Shown here one piece after another: positions 15,148 to 23,920 of a DNA stretch of 64,000 nucleotides; position 1 is the first letter of the stretch, and each line of letters begins with the position of its first letter. The translations under genes and the position numbers were made by a program. Under the pieces are notes generated by a model. That model saw nothing but the letters and a program-made list of their open reading frames with translations. It made no database searches and was not told where the DNA came from. This DNA comes from Haloarcula amylovorans (GTDB lineage Archaea; Halobacteriota; Halobacteria; Halobacteriales; Haloarculaceae), in contig NZ_SRIF01000002.1 of NCBI RefSeq assembly GCF_004681185.1, positions 186,001 to 250,000 of the forward strand, written 5' to 3'.

Positions 15148-16716
15148 TTAGGAGAACTTCCGGACCGTCATATCGAGCGTATCCAGGTCGAGGATGGGCG
15201 CGAAGCCAGCGTCGGGGTCGATGTTGACTGACTTCTGGAAGTCGGTCTGGGCCTGCCAACACCCAGAGTTCAGCGCGAGGACGTTGTGGTACTTCCCCCA
15301 ACCGAGCTTGTGGACGTGACCCGTGTGAAACACGTCGGGGACTTCCTCCATGACGAGGTAGTCGCGGTCCTCCGGCGCAAGGCGGGTGTGGCCGCCGTAC
15401 TGCGGGGCGACGTGGCGCTTTTTCAGGAGTTGGTACATCGCCTTGTGCGGTTCGTCGTAGTTGGCCTCCTCGTCGGGGAGTTCGGCGATGACCTCGTCTA
15501 GCGAAACGCCGTGGTACATGAGGATAGTGACGCCTTCCACCGTCACCAGCGCCGGGTTCGAGTGGACCTGCGCGTCGTGGGCGGTCATGATCTCCCGCAG
15601 CTCCTCGTCGAAGCCGGGTTGGGGTTCTGCCAGTCGCACCGCGTCGTGGTTGCCTGGAATCATCCGAATCTCCATGTCGCCGGGCACCTCCTTGAGATAC
15701 TCCGAGAACGCCTCGTACTGCTCGTAGATGTCGATGATGTCGAGTTCCTTATCCTGCTCGGGGTAGACGCCGACGCCTTCGACCATGTCGCCGGCGATGA
15801 GGAGGTACTCGACGTGTTCGGCCTCCGACGTGTGCAACCAGTCGGTGAAGCGGTGCCACGCGTCTGCCATGAACTCCTGACTGCCGACGTGCACGTCGGA
15901 GATGAGCGCCGCCTGCACGTGGCGATCGGCAGTCGAGGGTTTGTGGGTTCGCGGTACGTCGGGGAAGTGAAGCGAATCGACAAAGAGGATACCGGCGTCG
16001 TCGGCCAGGGTTCCGTCGACGGCGATGACCTCGTCCAAGAGGAGTTGCTGGACCAGATCGGCGATGGGCCGGTCTTTCATCACGAGACATGGGAAGGTTC
16101 CGTTGGTGTCTTCGAGTTCGACCAGCCAGTGCCCGCTGGCCGTCGAGCGGATGTCCGACACCATCCCGATGAGCGCTGCCTCGCTTCCGCCGGCCATATT
16201 CTGGATGGCGTCCGTCGGGCGGTGGTTTACCCGGCCTCGGAGGTTGCCAGCGAGTTTCTCGTAGCGGTCGCGAAACACCGTCACGAAGTCCTGATACTCG
16301 CCGGTGCCCGTCGAGTTGCCGGTCATGTCGTTGGCGACTTCGATGGCTCGCTTCGAGCGGTCCACGTCCCGTGACCCCCCCGTTTCGGGTGGAGTTCGAT
16401 CGTGACCGTCTGGCGATTGTGGGGCGTCGGTTCCAGTCGAAACAGGGGGGTCATCCCCCTCGGTCGGCGTCGAGTTCGGCTTCGGCGCGTCGCCGGGCCG
16501 CGCAGTGGCGTCGGCGCGCGATTCCTCGCGGTCGAGGACGGAATCGACGTGCGCGACGGTGAGCTTCAGCGCGTCGTCGGGCACCGTTTCCAGTGCGCGT
16601 TCGAGGGCGGCGGTGGAGTCCGGCGCGTCGGCCAGCCGAGTGACGGCCTCGCGTTCTGCGTTGTAGCCGCGACTGGCGAGTTCGCTGACGATGCGGGCCG
16701 GCGTCGAGAGCGGCAC
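15148..16716 (-). CDS. polB: DNA polymerase D small subunit (DP1, exonuclease)
   Basis: 522 residues from a GTG. The C-terminal two thirds carry the Mre11-like phosphoesterase motifs of the DP1 proofreading nuclease: LISDVHVG, GDMVEG, PGNHDA, YHGVS and HTGHVHKLG. An OB-fold region (SEAALIGMVSDIRSTASGHWLVELED) precedes it. Residues about 75-120 are a polar linker whose DNA contains two ORB-like elements. DP1 pairs with the large polymerase subunit encoded at 40108-43794 to form the main replicative polymerase of Euryarchaeota. The stop codon abuts a hairpin-array element. Confidence 0.95.
   Translation of the reverse strand: MPLSTPARIVSELASRGYNAEREAVTRLADAPDSTAALERALETVPDDALKLTVAHVDSVLDREESRADATARPGDAPKPNSTPTEGDDPPVSTGTDAPQSPDGHDRTPPETGGSRDVDRSKRAIEVANDMTGNSTGTGEYQDFVTVFRDRYEKLAGNLRGRVNHRPTDAIQNMAGGSEAALIGMVSDIRSTASGHWLVELEDTNGTFPCLVMKDRPIADLVQQLLLDEVIAVDGTLADDAGILFVDSLHFPDVPRTHKPSTADRHVQAALISDVHVGSQEFMADAWHRFTDWLHTSEAEHVEYLLIAGDMVEGVGVYPEQDKELDIIDIYEQYEAFSEYLKEVPGDMEIRMIPGNHDAVRLAEPQPGFDEELREIMTAHDAQVHSNPALVTVEGVTILMYHGVSLDEVIAELPDEEANYDEPHKAMYQLLKKRHVAPQYGGHTRLAPEDRDYLVMEEVPDVFHTGHVHKLGWGKYHNVLALNSGCWQAQTDFQKSVNIDPDAGFAPILDLDTLDMTVRKFS
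16375..16450. promoter_or_regulatory. inverted pair of ORB-like elements inside polB
   Basis: 16375-16393 (minus) and 16429-16450 (plus) both match the haloarchaeal ORB pattern TTCCAnnnGAAAC with a downstream G-run of six or seven. They point away from each other across 35 bp. They fall in the PolD1 linker, where protein sequence is free to vary. Binding by Orc1 is inferred. Confidence 0.55.
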
Positions 16717-16880
16717 GTCCTGTTACTCCGCGTCTGTGGGCAAAAATATAGCGGACCCGAAACGGCAGGCAAACACGAGAAGCCGAGCGACCGCGAAACA
16801 GCGAGTGACCGCGAGACGGTTGCCCGCACTCGGCGGGCGTCACAACATTGATGCACGGGTGCTGACAATCCGGGGTACGG

Positions 16881-17576
16881 ATGGTCCCCGACGACCCTGT
16901 CGACGAGACGTCGCACCCCCCCGGCAAGGCCGGAGAGGGCGAGACTGAGACGGCCGACACGAGCGCCGACGACGAGCGTGTCCCGATGGCGGTGTACGTC
17001 CGCGATATCGGGTCGAGTATCGGTGCAGTGTTGCTCGTCGGCGCGCTCTTGTTCGCGGTCAGCGGCATCTGGCCGCCACTGGTCGCCATCGAGAGCGGGA
17101 GCATGGAACCCCACATCGACACCGGCGACATGGTGTTTCTGATGGACGAAGAGCGGTTCGCCGGGTCGAACGCCACGCACGGCGTCGTCACCGCTCGCAG
17201 TGCCGAGGGGTACGTCCGCTTCGAACAGCCCGGCGACGTCATCATCTACGAGCCCGACGGGAGCGAGCGACGGACGGCCGTCATCCATCGGGCGATGTTC
17301 TACGTCGAGGACGGCGAGAACTGGTACGACCGCGCCGACCCCGACGACATCGGCGGGGCCGACGACTGTGCCGAACTGCGTAACTGTCCCGCCCCCCACG
17401 CCGGGTTCATCACGAAAGGCGACAACAACGACGCCTACGACCAGGCGACGACGACCAGCGGCGTCGTCCGCGCCGAGTGGGTCATCGGCACCGCGGAACT
17501 CCGGATCCCGGGTCTGGGATGGATTCGTCTCCAGACCCAACCGGGACAGTCACCGTCGCAGAACCGCGCGACGTAG
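16881..17576 (+). CDS. sec11: type I signal peptidase (S26), first of two tandem copies
   Basis: 231 residues. After an acidic N-terminal tail of about 40 residues comes one membrane helix (SIGAVLLVGALLFAVSGIW), then the catalytic serine box ESGSMEPHI, the HR... histidine box TAVIHRAMFYVEDG, and the TKGDNND motif of archaeal/ER-type (S26B) signal peptidases, which use Ser-His-Asp rather than Ser-Lys. It cleaves signal peptides at the outer membrane face. The next gene is a close paralogue. The two share the unusual block MFYVEDGENWYDRADP. Confidence 0.92.
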   Translation: MVPDDPVDETSHPPGKAGEGETETADTSADDERVPMAVYVRDIGSSIGAVLLVGALLFAVSGIWPPLVAIESGSMEPHIDTGDMVFLMDEERFAGSNATHGVVTARSAEGYVRFEQPGDVIIYEPDGSERRTAVIHRAMFYVEDGENWYDRADPDDIGGADDCAELRNCPAPHAGFITKGDNNDAYDQATTTSGVVRAEWVIGTAELRIPGLGWIRLQTQPGQSPSQNRAT

Positions 17577-17624
17577 CTTCGACAGCGGAACGTTGATTGC
17601 CTGTCTGGCAGTACCCCCATAGGA

Positions 17625-18317
17625 ATGTCCAGCGACGAGGGTTTGTCGGCGATCGGTGATGACGGCAGTCCCGGCGCACTGGTCTACGTGAAAGACATCG
17701 TCGGCAGCGCCGGTGCCGTCCTGCTGGTCGGTCTATTGTTGTTCTCGGTCAGCGGCGTCTGGCCGCCGCTGGTCGCCATCGAAAGTCCCAGCATGGACCC
17801 CCATATCCAGAAGGGCGACCTCGTGTTCGTCATGGAAGAGGAACGGTTTGCCGGACCGAACGCCGTCCACGGCGTCGTGACCTACCAGCGAGGGAAGAGT
17901 TACGTGCGCTTCGAACGCCCCGGTGACGTCATCGTCTACGCTCCCGATGGCGACACCCGAACGACGCCGATCATCCACCGGGCGATGTTCTACGTCGAGG
18001 ACGGCGAGAACTGGTACGACCGCGCCGACCCTGCGGCTATCGGGTCGGCCGACGACTGCGCCGAACTCACCCACTGCCCGGCACCTCACGCCGGGTTCAT
18101 CACCAGGGGCGACAACAACGCTCGCTACGATCAGGTCGGAATGAGTCCCATCAGCGAACCCGTCAAGGCGTCGTGGGTTGTCGGGACCGCGGAGTGGCGC
18201 GTCCCACTGTTAGGAGAGATCCGACTCGGATGGAATCAGGCCGCAGCGCTCGAGGGCGAACCGACCACGTCAGCGAGCGACCCGATACCCCCGCAGAACG
18301 GAACTGTCGGCGCGTAG
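17625..18317 (+). CDS. sec11: type I signal peptidase (S26), second tandem copy
   Basis: 230 residues and aligned over its full length with the gene at 16881: membrane helix SAGAVLLVGLLLFSVSGVW, serine box ESPSMDPHI, histidine box TPIIHRAMFYVEDG, and TRGDNNARYD. The serine is retained although the box reads SPSMDPH instead of SGSMEPH. The gene starts 48 bp after its paralogue and probably arose by local duplication. A division of labour in substrate range is possible. It ends four bases before the convergent orc1 stop. Confidence 0.92.
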   Translation: MSSDEGLSAIGDDGSPGALVYVKDIVGSAGAVLLVGLLLFSVSGVWPPLVAIESPSMDPHIQKGDLVFVMEEERFAGPNAVHGVVTYQRGKSYVRFERPGDVIVYAPDGDTRTTPIIHRAMFYVEDGENWYDRADPAAIGSADDCAELTHCPAPHAGFITRGDNNARYDQVGMSPISEPVKASWVVGTAEWRVPLLGEIRLGWNQAAALEGEPTTSASDPIPPQNGTVGA

Positions 18318-18321
18318 CGTT

Positions 18322-19875
18322 TCAGTTGTCGAACCGTGCCTGTACGAACGGTTGCACGTCGTCGATGTCCCCGAGGCGGGAATCCGAGAGCAGGACCGCT
18401 TCGGTCTCTTCGGTCGGCACCGACAGCGATATTTCCTTCGTCCGGCCGTATCGACCCTTCGAGACGACGACGGCGTTGACGATGCCGAGCATGTCCAACT
18501 CCGAGATGAGGTCCGTGACCCGGCGTTGTGTCAGGACGTCGGCGTCGATCTCCTCACAGAGGTTCTTGTAGATGTTGAACACCTCGCCGGTGTTGATGTT
18601 GCGAACGCCGTTCTTCTCTAAGAGGATGATGGCGAAGAGGACGATCTTCGATTGGGTCGGCAACGTCCGGACCACCTCGACGACTCGGTCGAGTTCGATC
18701 TTCTCTTGGGCCTGCCGGACGTGGTCTTCCTCGACCTGATCGGTCTGGTCGCGTTCGGCGAGTTCGCCAGCGGTTCGCAGAAGGTCGAGCGCGCGCCGGG
18801 CGTCCCCGTGTTCCTGTGCGGCGAAGGCCGCACACAGCGGAATGACATCCTCGGAGAGAGCGTCACCTTTGAACGCGACGTCGGCCCGCGCCTGCAAGAT
18901 ATCGCGCAGCTGGTTGGCGTCGTAGGGCGGGAAGACGATCTCCTCTTCGCCGAGACTCGACTTGACGCGAGGGTCCAGAAAGTCGGTGAACTTTAGGTCG
19001 TTCGAGATGCCCATAATGGAGACGCGGGAGTTCTCCAGCTCGGAGTTCATCCGTGAGAGGTTGTAGAGCGTGTCGTCGCCCGACTTCTCGACGAGTTTGT
19101 CGATTTCGTCGAGCATGATGACGACCACTCGCTCGTGGTAATCGACGGCTTCGAAAAACGAAGAGTACACCCGATCGGTCGGCCACCCCGTCATTGGCAC
19201 TTCCTCGAACTCCTCTTTGTCTGCGGCCAACGAGTCGATCTCGTCGTCGATCACGTCAACACTCTCGAAGGTGGTGTCGGCGAGTACGGCGTCGTCTTCG
19301 CGTGCGCGCGAAGCGAGCTCTTCTAGTTCCCCGATTTGGTCGTTGATTACCTCGACGTTCTTGTTGATGAACTTGTTGGCGAGTTGTGCGAGGACGCGGT
19401 ACTGCGTATCCGTCACCTCGCAGTTGATGTACTCGACTTCGCAGGGAACCTCGTATTTCTGTGACGTGGTCTCCAGTTCCTCGCTGACGAACTTGGCGCT
19501 GGCAGTCTTGCCCGTCCCCGTCTTCCCGTAGATGAGGATGTTCGAGGGTGTATCCCCACGGAGCGCTGTGACGAGGATAGTCGCCATGTTGTTGATCTGC
19601 TCCTCGCGGTGGGGGAGCTTGTGCGGCGTGTAGGAGGGGCGAAGCACCTCTTTGTTCTCGAATATCGGCTCGCCCTCCAGTAAGTCGTCGAACAGCCCAC
19701 GGGAGGCCTCGTCGGAGTCGCCACTGTCGCCGGTGTCGAGGTTGTCGAGGACGACGTCGTCTAGGTCCGGTGTCCGCGATCGCGTCTCGGCGGACTGCTC
19801 GTCCGCCGAGAGGTCATACGAATCGTCCTCCGGCGTATCAGGCTCCGTGTCCGGATCGTCACTTGCGTCAGTCAT
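18322..19875 (-). CDS. orc1: Orc1/Cdc6 replication initiator
   Basis: 517 residues from ATG 19875. A long acidic N-terminus (residues 1-65) precedes the AAA+ module: Walker A GKTGTGKT at 117-124, Walker B VIMLDEID, and sensor-1 SNDLKF. The C-terminal winged helix (about residues 400-490: TGEVFNIYKNLCEEID...LTQRRVTDLISELDMLGI) binds origin DNA. An upstream in-frame GTG (20001) would add 42 basic residues unlike the rest of the protein, so I reject it. The gene flanks a probable origin, and an ORB lies 14 bp upstream of the start, suggesting autoregulation. Confidence 0.95.
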   Translation of the reverse strand: MTDASDDPDTEPDTPEDDSYDLSADEQSAETRSRTPDLDDVVLDNLDTGDSGDSDEASRGLFDDLLEGEPIFENKEVLRPSYTPHKLPHREEQINNMATILVTALRGDTPSNILIYGKTGTGKTASAKFVSEELETTSQKYEVPCEVEYINCEVTDTQYRVLAQLANKFINKNVEVINDQIGELEELASRAREDDAVLADTTFESVDVIDDEIDSLAADKEEFEEVPMTGWPTDRVYSSFFEAVDYHERVVVIMLDEIDKLVEKSGDDTLYNLSRMNSELENSRVSIMGISNDLKFTDFLDPRVKSSLGEEEIVFPPYDANQLRDILQARADVAFKGDALSEDVIPLCAAFAAQEHGDARRALDLLRTAGELAERDQTDQVEEDHVRQAQEKIELDRVVEVVRTLPTQSKIVLFAIILLEKNGVRNINTGEVFNIYKNLCEEIDADVLTQRRVTDLISELDMLGIVNAVVVSKGRYGRTKEISLSVPTEETEAVLLSDSRLGDIDDVQPFVQARFDN

Positions 19876-19888
19876 GCTCGGAGAGCTA

Positions 19889-19908
19889 CCCCTTCGTTTC
19901 GAGTGGAA
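19889..19908 (-). promoter_or_regulatory. ORB element next to the orc1 start
   Basis: Read on the minus strand: TTCCACTCGAAACGAAGGGG, ending 14 bp before the orc1 ATG. Binding here would both mark the origin and cover orc1's leader. Confidence 0.7.
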
Positions 19909-20021
19909 AGTCGGGCACGCACCGGGAGAGCGGACGCGACGAACGCGTTTTTGCCATCGTTGGCGAGTTTCGACGCTCTCGGGTGCGTCCAGTTGAACCA
20001 CATGAACCCGTGGCTGATTGC

Positions 20022-20036
20022 GTATTAAATATTTCG
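20022..20036 (-). promoter_or_regulatory. orc1 TATA-like promoter
   Basis: Minus-strand AATATTTAATACG, the most TATA-like sequence upstream of orc1. It predicts a transcript start near 20003 and a leader of about 125 nt that contains the ORB at 19889-19908. Confidence 0.5.
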
Positions 20037-20320
20037 GTCGTATACCGCTCTCGGCTGGACCTGAAACGCTGCTGTCGACGGGAAGGGGCGCTCTACATCT
20101 CGGTCTTGGAGAACGACCGTCACCCGACTGTTAGGGCGGTGGTACCACCGACTTGCTTCGATTGGGGTGGGGGTAGTGCGTCGATTCGAGTCGAACGACG
20201 GGGTGGGTACTTCGTCGTCGCGACTCGATTGGAGTTTCCCCCGAACGTCGTTGTAGGGTGGGGCTACTGCTTTCTGGACGTGACGGAAATCCATCCATCC
20301 CGGATTGCGGATCGACCCCC

Positions 20321-20342
20321 CCACCCCTTCGTTTCGGGTGGA
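20321..20342 (-). promoter_or_regulatory. ORB element, left of the AT-rich core
   Basis: Minus-strand TCCACCCGAAACGAAGGGG followed by a further G-run (complement of 20315-20321). G-run points away from the AT-rich core. Confidence 0.72.
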
Positions 20343-20388
20343 GCGCCCAAAAAGGCGGGGAGGGGGTGCAAGCCAGCAGCAGGTGGTA

Positions 20389-20522
20389 GCTAGTCTAGGA
20401 AAGATTTAATACATTGTCTGAAAAACCAAATCCGCACTAGCGAGAAAGAAGTGACTAGTAGTTGTGGTGTACGGCTAGACTAGTGTTTCAGTTCCTGTTG
20501 GTCCGCTTATCGCTAGTCTAGG
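20389..20522. repeat. CTAG-rich repeats in the origin core
   Basis: GCTAGTCTAGG occurs at 20389-20399 and again at 20512-20522, and an inverted relative GCTAGACTAG at 20474-20483. CTAG is rare in haloarchaeal genomes, so six CTAG sites in 134 bp of AT-richer DNA is notable. These may be part of the unwinding element or a second protein-binding array. Confidence 0.6.
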
Positions 20523-20590
20523 TCGCGACAATCCTTCCTCGAACACCGTCGAATCGACTGTCGCGTGGTCTCGATAACGGGCCTGTTACC

Positions 20591-20619
20591 GGTTCCACCT
20601 GAAACGAAGGGGTGGGGGG
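20591..20619 (+). promoter_or_regulatory. ORB element, right of the AT-rich core
   Basis: TTCCACCTGAAACGAAGGGG followed by TGGGGGG. Best ORB match in the window, inverted relative to the two on the left. Confidence 0.75.
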
Positions 20620-20650
20620 CTCCTTCCCCCACCGTCGTTTCCCATCCACC

Positions 20651-21026
20651 CGCTTCGGTCCCGCGTTCGACATGCCGGTCCCGTCTCATACTCTCGACAC
20701 CTGCTATCTCACATCACATCTCGATGTTGATAGACGCTCGGCTACTTCGCGCTCGATTACTCACCTACCGACTCTAATACTACTCTGATAATCAACATGC
20801 TACAAGAGGAAGAAATACAAGAGAAAGAGTCATTTTCGCGGCTTTCAGACACCTCATTGGTTTCAAGCCGACCCTCTCTGATAGGTAGGAGTGGCGATAT
20901 CTCAGAGACTCGATACGTACTACTATCAGAAATATCTCATATGTCTGACGTAGCCTTAAGTGAATTCGTCTATCTTCTACGGGCAGAAGCCGCCATTTCG
21001 GCACGTCCGGGCGGCTGGAGGATAGG
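20651..21026. other. low-GC intergenic segment before oapB
   Basis: About 375 bp whose GC is clearly below the surrounding genes. TCTGATA occurs at about 20785 and 20878 and inverted (TATCAGA) at about 20925. An 80-codon ORF (20797-21039) runs into oapB in another frame and lacks halophile character. I see promoter-like AT-rich DNA but no supported gene. Confidence 0.5.
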
Positions 21027-21668
21027 ATGGGATTGTTAACAAACCTCAAAGATAGCATTTCGCGGGCAGCATCGACGCTGTTCTCTGAAGAAGACCCAAA
21101 GCGGATCGGTATCTACGGCCCGCCCAACGCGGGCAAGACGACGCTTGCGAATCGGATCGCGCGGGACTGGACCGGCGACGCCGTCGGCCCGGAGAGTCAC
21201 GTCCCTCACGAGACGCGACGCGCACGGCGAAAGGAGAACGTCGAGATCGAGCGAGACGGAAAGAAGGTGACTATCGACATCGTCGACACGCCCGGTGTCA
21301 CGACGAAAGTCGACTACACCGAGTTTCTCGAACACGATATGGAGAAAGACGATGCCGTTCGTCGCTCTCGGGAAGCCACGGAAGGGGTCGCGGAAGCGAT
21401 GCACTGGCTTCGCGAAGACGTCGACGGCGTCATATACGTGCTCGACTCCTCGACTGATCCGTTCACGCAGGTCAACACGATGCTCATCGGCATCATCGAG
21501 AGTCAGGACCTCCCGGTGTTGATTCTCGCCAACAAGATCGACCTAGAGGACTCGTCGGTACAGCGGATTCGAAACGCCTACCCCCAGCACGAGACGATTC
21601 CGCTCTCTGCGCTGGAAGGGGACAACATGGACGAGGTCTACGACAAGATCGCGGAGTACTTCGGGTGA
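21027..21668 (+). CDS. oapB: Era-like small GTPase, origin-associated (OapB/ArvA type)
   Basis: 213 residues. The G-domain motifs are complete: G1 GPPNAGKT (about residues 31-38), a threonine-containing switch, G3 DTPG (about 88-91), G4 NKID (about 170-173), and SAL at G5. First of a three-gene operon next to the origin, an arrangement conserved in haloarchaea. The family was named for its place beside oriC; in Haloferax volcanii the corresponding GTPase has been linked to formation of extracellular vesicles (ArvA). DUF2073 and zinc-ribbon partners follow at once. Confidence 0.88.
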   Translation: MGLLTNLKDSISRAASTLFSEEDPKRIGIYGPPNAGKTTLANRIARDWTGDAVGPESHVPHETRRARRKENVEIERDGKKVTIDIVDTPGVTTKVDYTEFLEHDMEKDDAVRRSREATEGVAEAMHWLREDVDGVIYVLDSSTDPFTQVNTMLIGIIESQDLPVLILANKIDLEDSSVQRIRNAYPQHETIPLSALEGDNMDEVYDKIAEYFG

Positions 21669-21674
21669 ACTAGT

Positions 21675-22058
21675 ATGGCAGAAATCAAAGGACAGGACGA
21701 CGGCGTCCAGATAGACCTCATTAGTGGCGAACGGATGGACGGGATGGCCTCGATGGAGAAGATACGGATGATTCTCGACGGGGTGCGCGATGGCAATATC
21801 GTCATCCTCGAAGAGGGGCTCTCGCCGGACGAGGAGTCCCGACTCATCGAGGTGACGATGACCGAGATCAGCCCGGACGAGTTCAACGGCATCGAGATCG
21901 AGACCTACCCGAAATCCGAGACCGCCGATGCGAGCATCTTAGACCGCATCATGGGCAAAGAGTCGACGAAGAAACTGACCGTCATCGGGCCGGCCAATCA
22001 GATTCAGACGCTCCACAAGGACGAAACCCTCATCAGTGCGCTCGTCTCCCGGAAATAA
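21675..22058 (+). CDS. oapA: DUF2073 protein, origin-associated (OapA)
   Basis: 127 residues covering the full DUF2073 domain (DGVQIDLISGERMDGMASMEKIRMILDGVRDG...). It starts six bp after the GTPase stop and its TAA shares the A with the ATG of the next gene, so all three are translationally coupled. In archaeal genomes the domain is nearly always beside the Era-like GTPase, which implies a shared complex. Its biochemical role is unknown. Confidence 0.88.
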   Translation: MAEIKGQDDGVQIDLISGERMDGMASMEKIRMILDGVRDGNIVILEEGLSPDEESRLIEVTMTEISPDEFNGIEIETYPKSETADASILDRIMGKESTKKLTVIGPANQIQTLHKDETLISALVSRK

Positions 22059-22756
22059 TGCCGCATCAGTGTACGAACTGTGGTCGCGTGTTCGACGACG
22101 GCTCGAAGGAGATGCTTTCGGGCTGTCCGAACTGCGGCGGCAACAAGTTCCAGTTCCGCCCCGACGGTGTCGACGCCGAGACGCCGCCCGACAGCGACGC
22201 GGAACCGCCGGAACCGCCGGAGCCACCGGGCGGCGACAGTACGGTCGCGCGCACGGTCGGCAAGACGGCTGCGACGGTTCGAGATTTCGTCGGTGGTCCG
22301 TCGGACGAAGACGAGCAGCCGACTATCGGTGCCGAAACCGAGGCGGACGCCGACGCAGCGGCGTCGACCGATACGACCGAGGCTGCTGACGGCTCCGCCG
22401 AAGGACCGGCGGCCGACGCGGCTGACGCAGAAGATGCCGCACAGGCGAGCGCCCGCGGCGACGTAGTCTCACCCGACGAGATCTCTGCGGCACAAGGCGA
22501 CCCCGAGACGGAACACCGGTTCCAACCGGTGGAAACGGACGAGGACGAGTCCGCGGAACCCGACGACGCGGACCGGCCCGACCTACAGGAACTGCGCGAA
22601 GAACTCAACGACCAGTTCGAGTCCATCAAGGTACTCGAACCCGGCCAGTACGAGCTCAATCTGATGGAGCTGTACGACCGCGAGGAGTACATCGTCGCGC
22701 TACAGGAAGACGGTCGCTACTCGATTCAGGTGCCGGAGACGATTCGCGAGTCCTAG
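22058..22756 (+). CDS. oapC: zinc-ribbon protein with acidic linker (OapC)
   Basis: 232 residues. The N-terminal ribbon has CTNC (Cys5/8) and CPNC near residue 25, then a long acidic, Ala/Glu/Asp-rich linker (about residues 35-180), and a conserved C-terminal domain of about 45 residues (VLEPGQYELNLMELYDREEYIVALQEDGRY). Third gene of the origin-side operon, with start overlapping the previous stop by one base. The linker is probably unstructured. Function unknown beyond the context. Confidence 0.85.
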   Translation: MPHQCTNCGRVFDDGSKEMLSGCPNCGGNKFQFRPDGVDAETPPDSDAEPPEPPEPPGGDSTVARTVGKTAATVRDFVGGPSDEDEQPTIGAETEADADAAASTDTTEAADGSAEGPAADAADAEDAAQASARGDVVSPDEISAAQGDPETEHRFQPVETDEDESAEPDDADRPDLQELREELNDQFESIKVLEPGQYELNLMELYDREEYIVALQEDGRYSIQVPETIRES

Positions 22757-22824
22757 CGGTCTGCGCATCTCAGAAGAAATCCGCAGAGAATGGAGATGGC
22801 GGAAATGCCCGCCGTTGTCCGACG

Positions 22825-23739
22825 TTACTCTATCTTGTCGTACTGCTCTGAGAGCTTCTCGGCTGCTTCGGCCATCAGGTCCTGCTCGTAATCGTCGAGG
22901 TCCCACTCGACGATTTCCTCGACGCCGTTACTGCCGAGTCGGACGGGGACGCCGAAGGCGGTGTCCTCGTGGCCGAACTCGCCCTGTAGCTTGACCGACG
23001 CGGGCAGCACTGCGCCCGTGTCACGGACGATGGCCTCGACCATGTGGGCGACGCCGCGGGCCGGGCCCCACTCAGTCGCACCTTTGCGCTCGATGACGTC
23101 CATCGCGGACTCTTGGAGGTCGCCCAGAATCTCCTCGCGTTCGTCGTCGGTGAAGTCGGGGTCGGCTCCATCAACGCGGACCTTCGAGAAGACGGGGACC
23201 TGCGCGTCGCCGTGTTCGCCGAGGATGGTCGCTTCGACGTTCTGGACCGGCGACTCGAAGCGCTCGGAGAGGACATAGCGGAAGCGAGCGGAGTCGAGGC
23301 GGCCGCCGAAGCCAATGACCTGTTCGCGCGAGCGGTCGCCGGCCTCGTAGAGATGGCGGTTCAGCAGGTCGACGGGGTTCGACGTGGTCAGCGAGACGTA
23401 ATCGTCGTTGTGTTCGTCCAACGAGGACTGGATGTCCTCCATGATGGGGGCGTTGTCGCCCGCGAGGTCGATGCGGGTCTGACCCGGCTGGCGCGGGATG
23501 CCGGCCGTGATGACGACGACGTCCGAGCCGGCGGTGTCCTCGTAGCCGCCCTGTCGGACCGTCGTGTTCGAGTCGTAGGCGATGCCGTGGTTGGTGTCGG
23601 CGGCCTGGCCGATGGTGTCCTCTTCCTTGTCCGGGATGTCGACGAAGACGACTTCGTCGGCGATATCGCGGAGCGCGATGTTGTACCCTGCCGCAGCGCC
23701 GACCGTTCCGGCCGCGCCGACTACGCTTACCTTTGTCAT
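22825..23739 (-). CDS. mdh: malate dehydrogenase (LDH-like)
   Basis: 304 residues from ATG 23739, the length of the well-studied Haloarcula marismortui enzyme. The NAD-binding loop is [16 protein letters not shown] near residue 6. Substrate-binding residues lie in [16 protein letters not shown] (Arg for malate) and the catalytic histidine in [12 protein letters not shown]. It interconverts malate and oxaloacetate in the TCA cycle. The further in-frame upstream codons (to 23814) are ignored because the dinucleotide fold starts at MTKVSVVG. Confidence 0.95.
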   Translation of the reverse strand: MTKVSVVGAAGTVGAAAGYNIALRDIADEVVFVDIPDKEEDTIGQAADTNHGIAYDSNTTVRQGGYEDTAGSDVVVITAGIPRQPGQTRIDLAGDNAPIMEDIQSSLDEHNDDYVSLTTSNPVDLLNRHLYEAGDRSREQVIGFGGRLDSARFRYVLSERFESPVQNVEATILGEHGDAQVPVFSKVRVDGADPDFTDDEREEILGDLQESAMDVIERKGATEWGPARGVAHMVEAIVRDTGAVLPASVKLQGEFGHEDTAFGVPVRLGSNGVEEIVEWDLDDYEQDLMAEAAEKLSEQYDKIE

Positions 23740-23920
23740 ACCATTCGAAACGCCTGCCGCGCGAACGTTAAACGTGTCGAAACCCCCCTCATTCGGGCGA
23801 ACGACGATGGACAACTGCCGCGGAAAGCGGGGCGTTGAAGCGTCCTCCTGCCGAACTGGCTCTCTCTTTCTGCAGTCTCCACCCGTAAAGGGTTTTCAGG
23901 GTCGCGGCGTTGCATCAGAT

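Larger units (their letters stand above)
19889..20650. other. probable chromosomal replication origin (oriC)
   Basis: Intergenic region upstream of orc1 with at least three good ORB elements: 19889-19908 and 20321-20342 on the minus strand and 20591-20619 on the plus strand, all with the TTCCAC..GAAACGAAGGGG core. They face outwards from an AT-richer core (about 20395-20560) that could be the unwinding element. A weaker ORB-like sequence is at 20626-20650. Location beside orc1 and the oap genes matches mapped haloarchaeal oriC1 regions. Origin activity itself is not shown. Confidence 0.82.

Noticed and set aside
18322..20001. Orc1 with a 42-residue longer N-terminus from GTG 20001
   Set aside because: The extension is basic and Arg-rich, unlike the acidic protein, and covers an ORB; the ATG at 19875 is better.
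20797..21039. 80-codon ORF in the low-GC segment before oapB
   Set aside because: Not acidic, runs into oapB in another frame, and has no recognised homologue.
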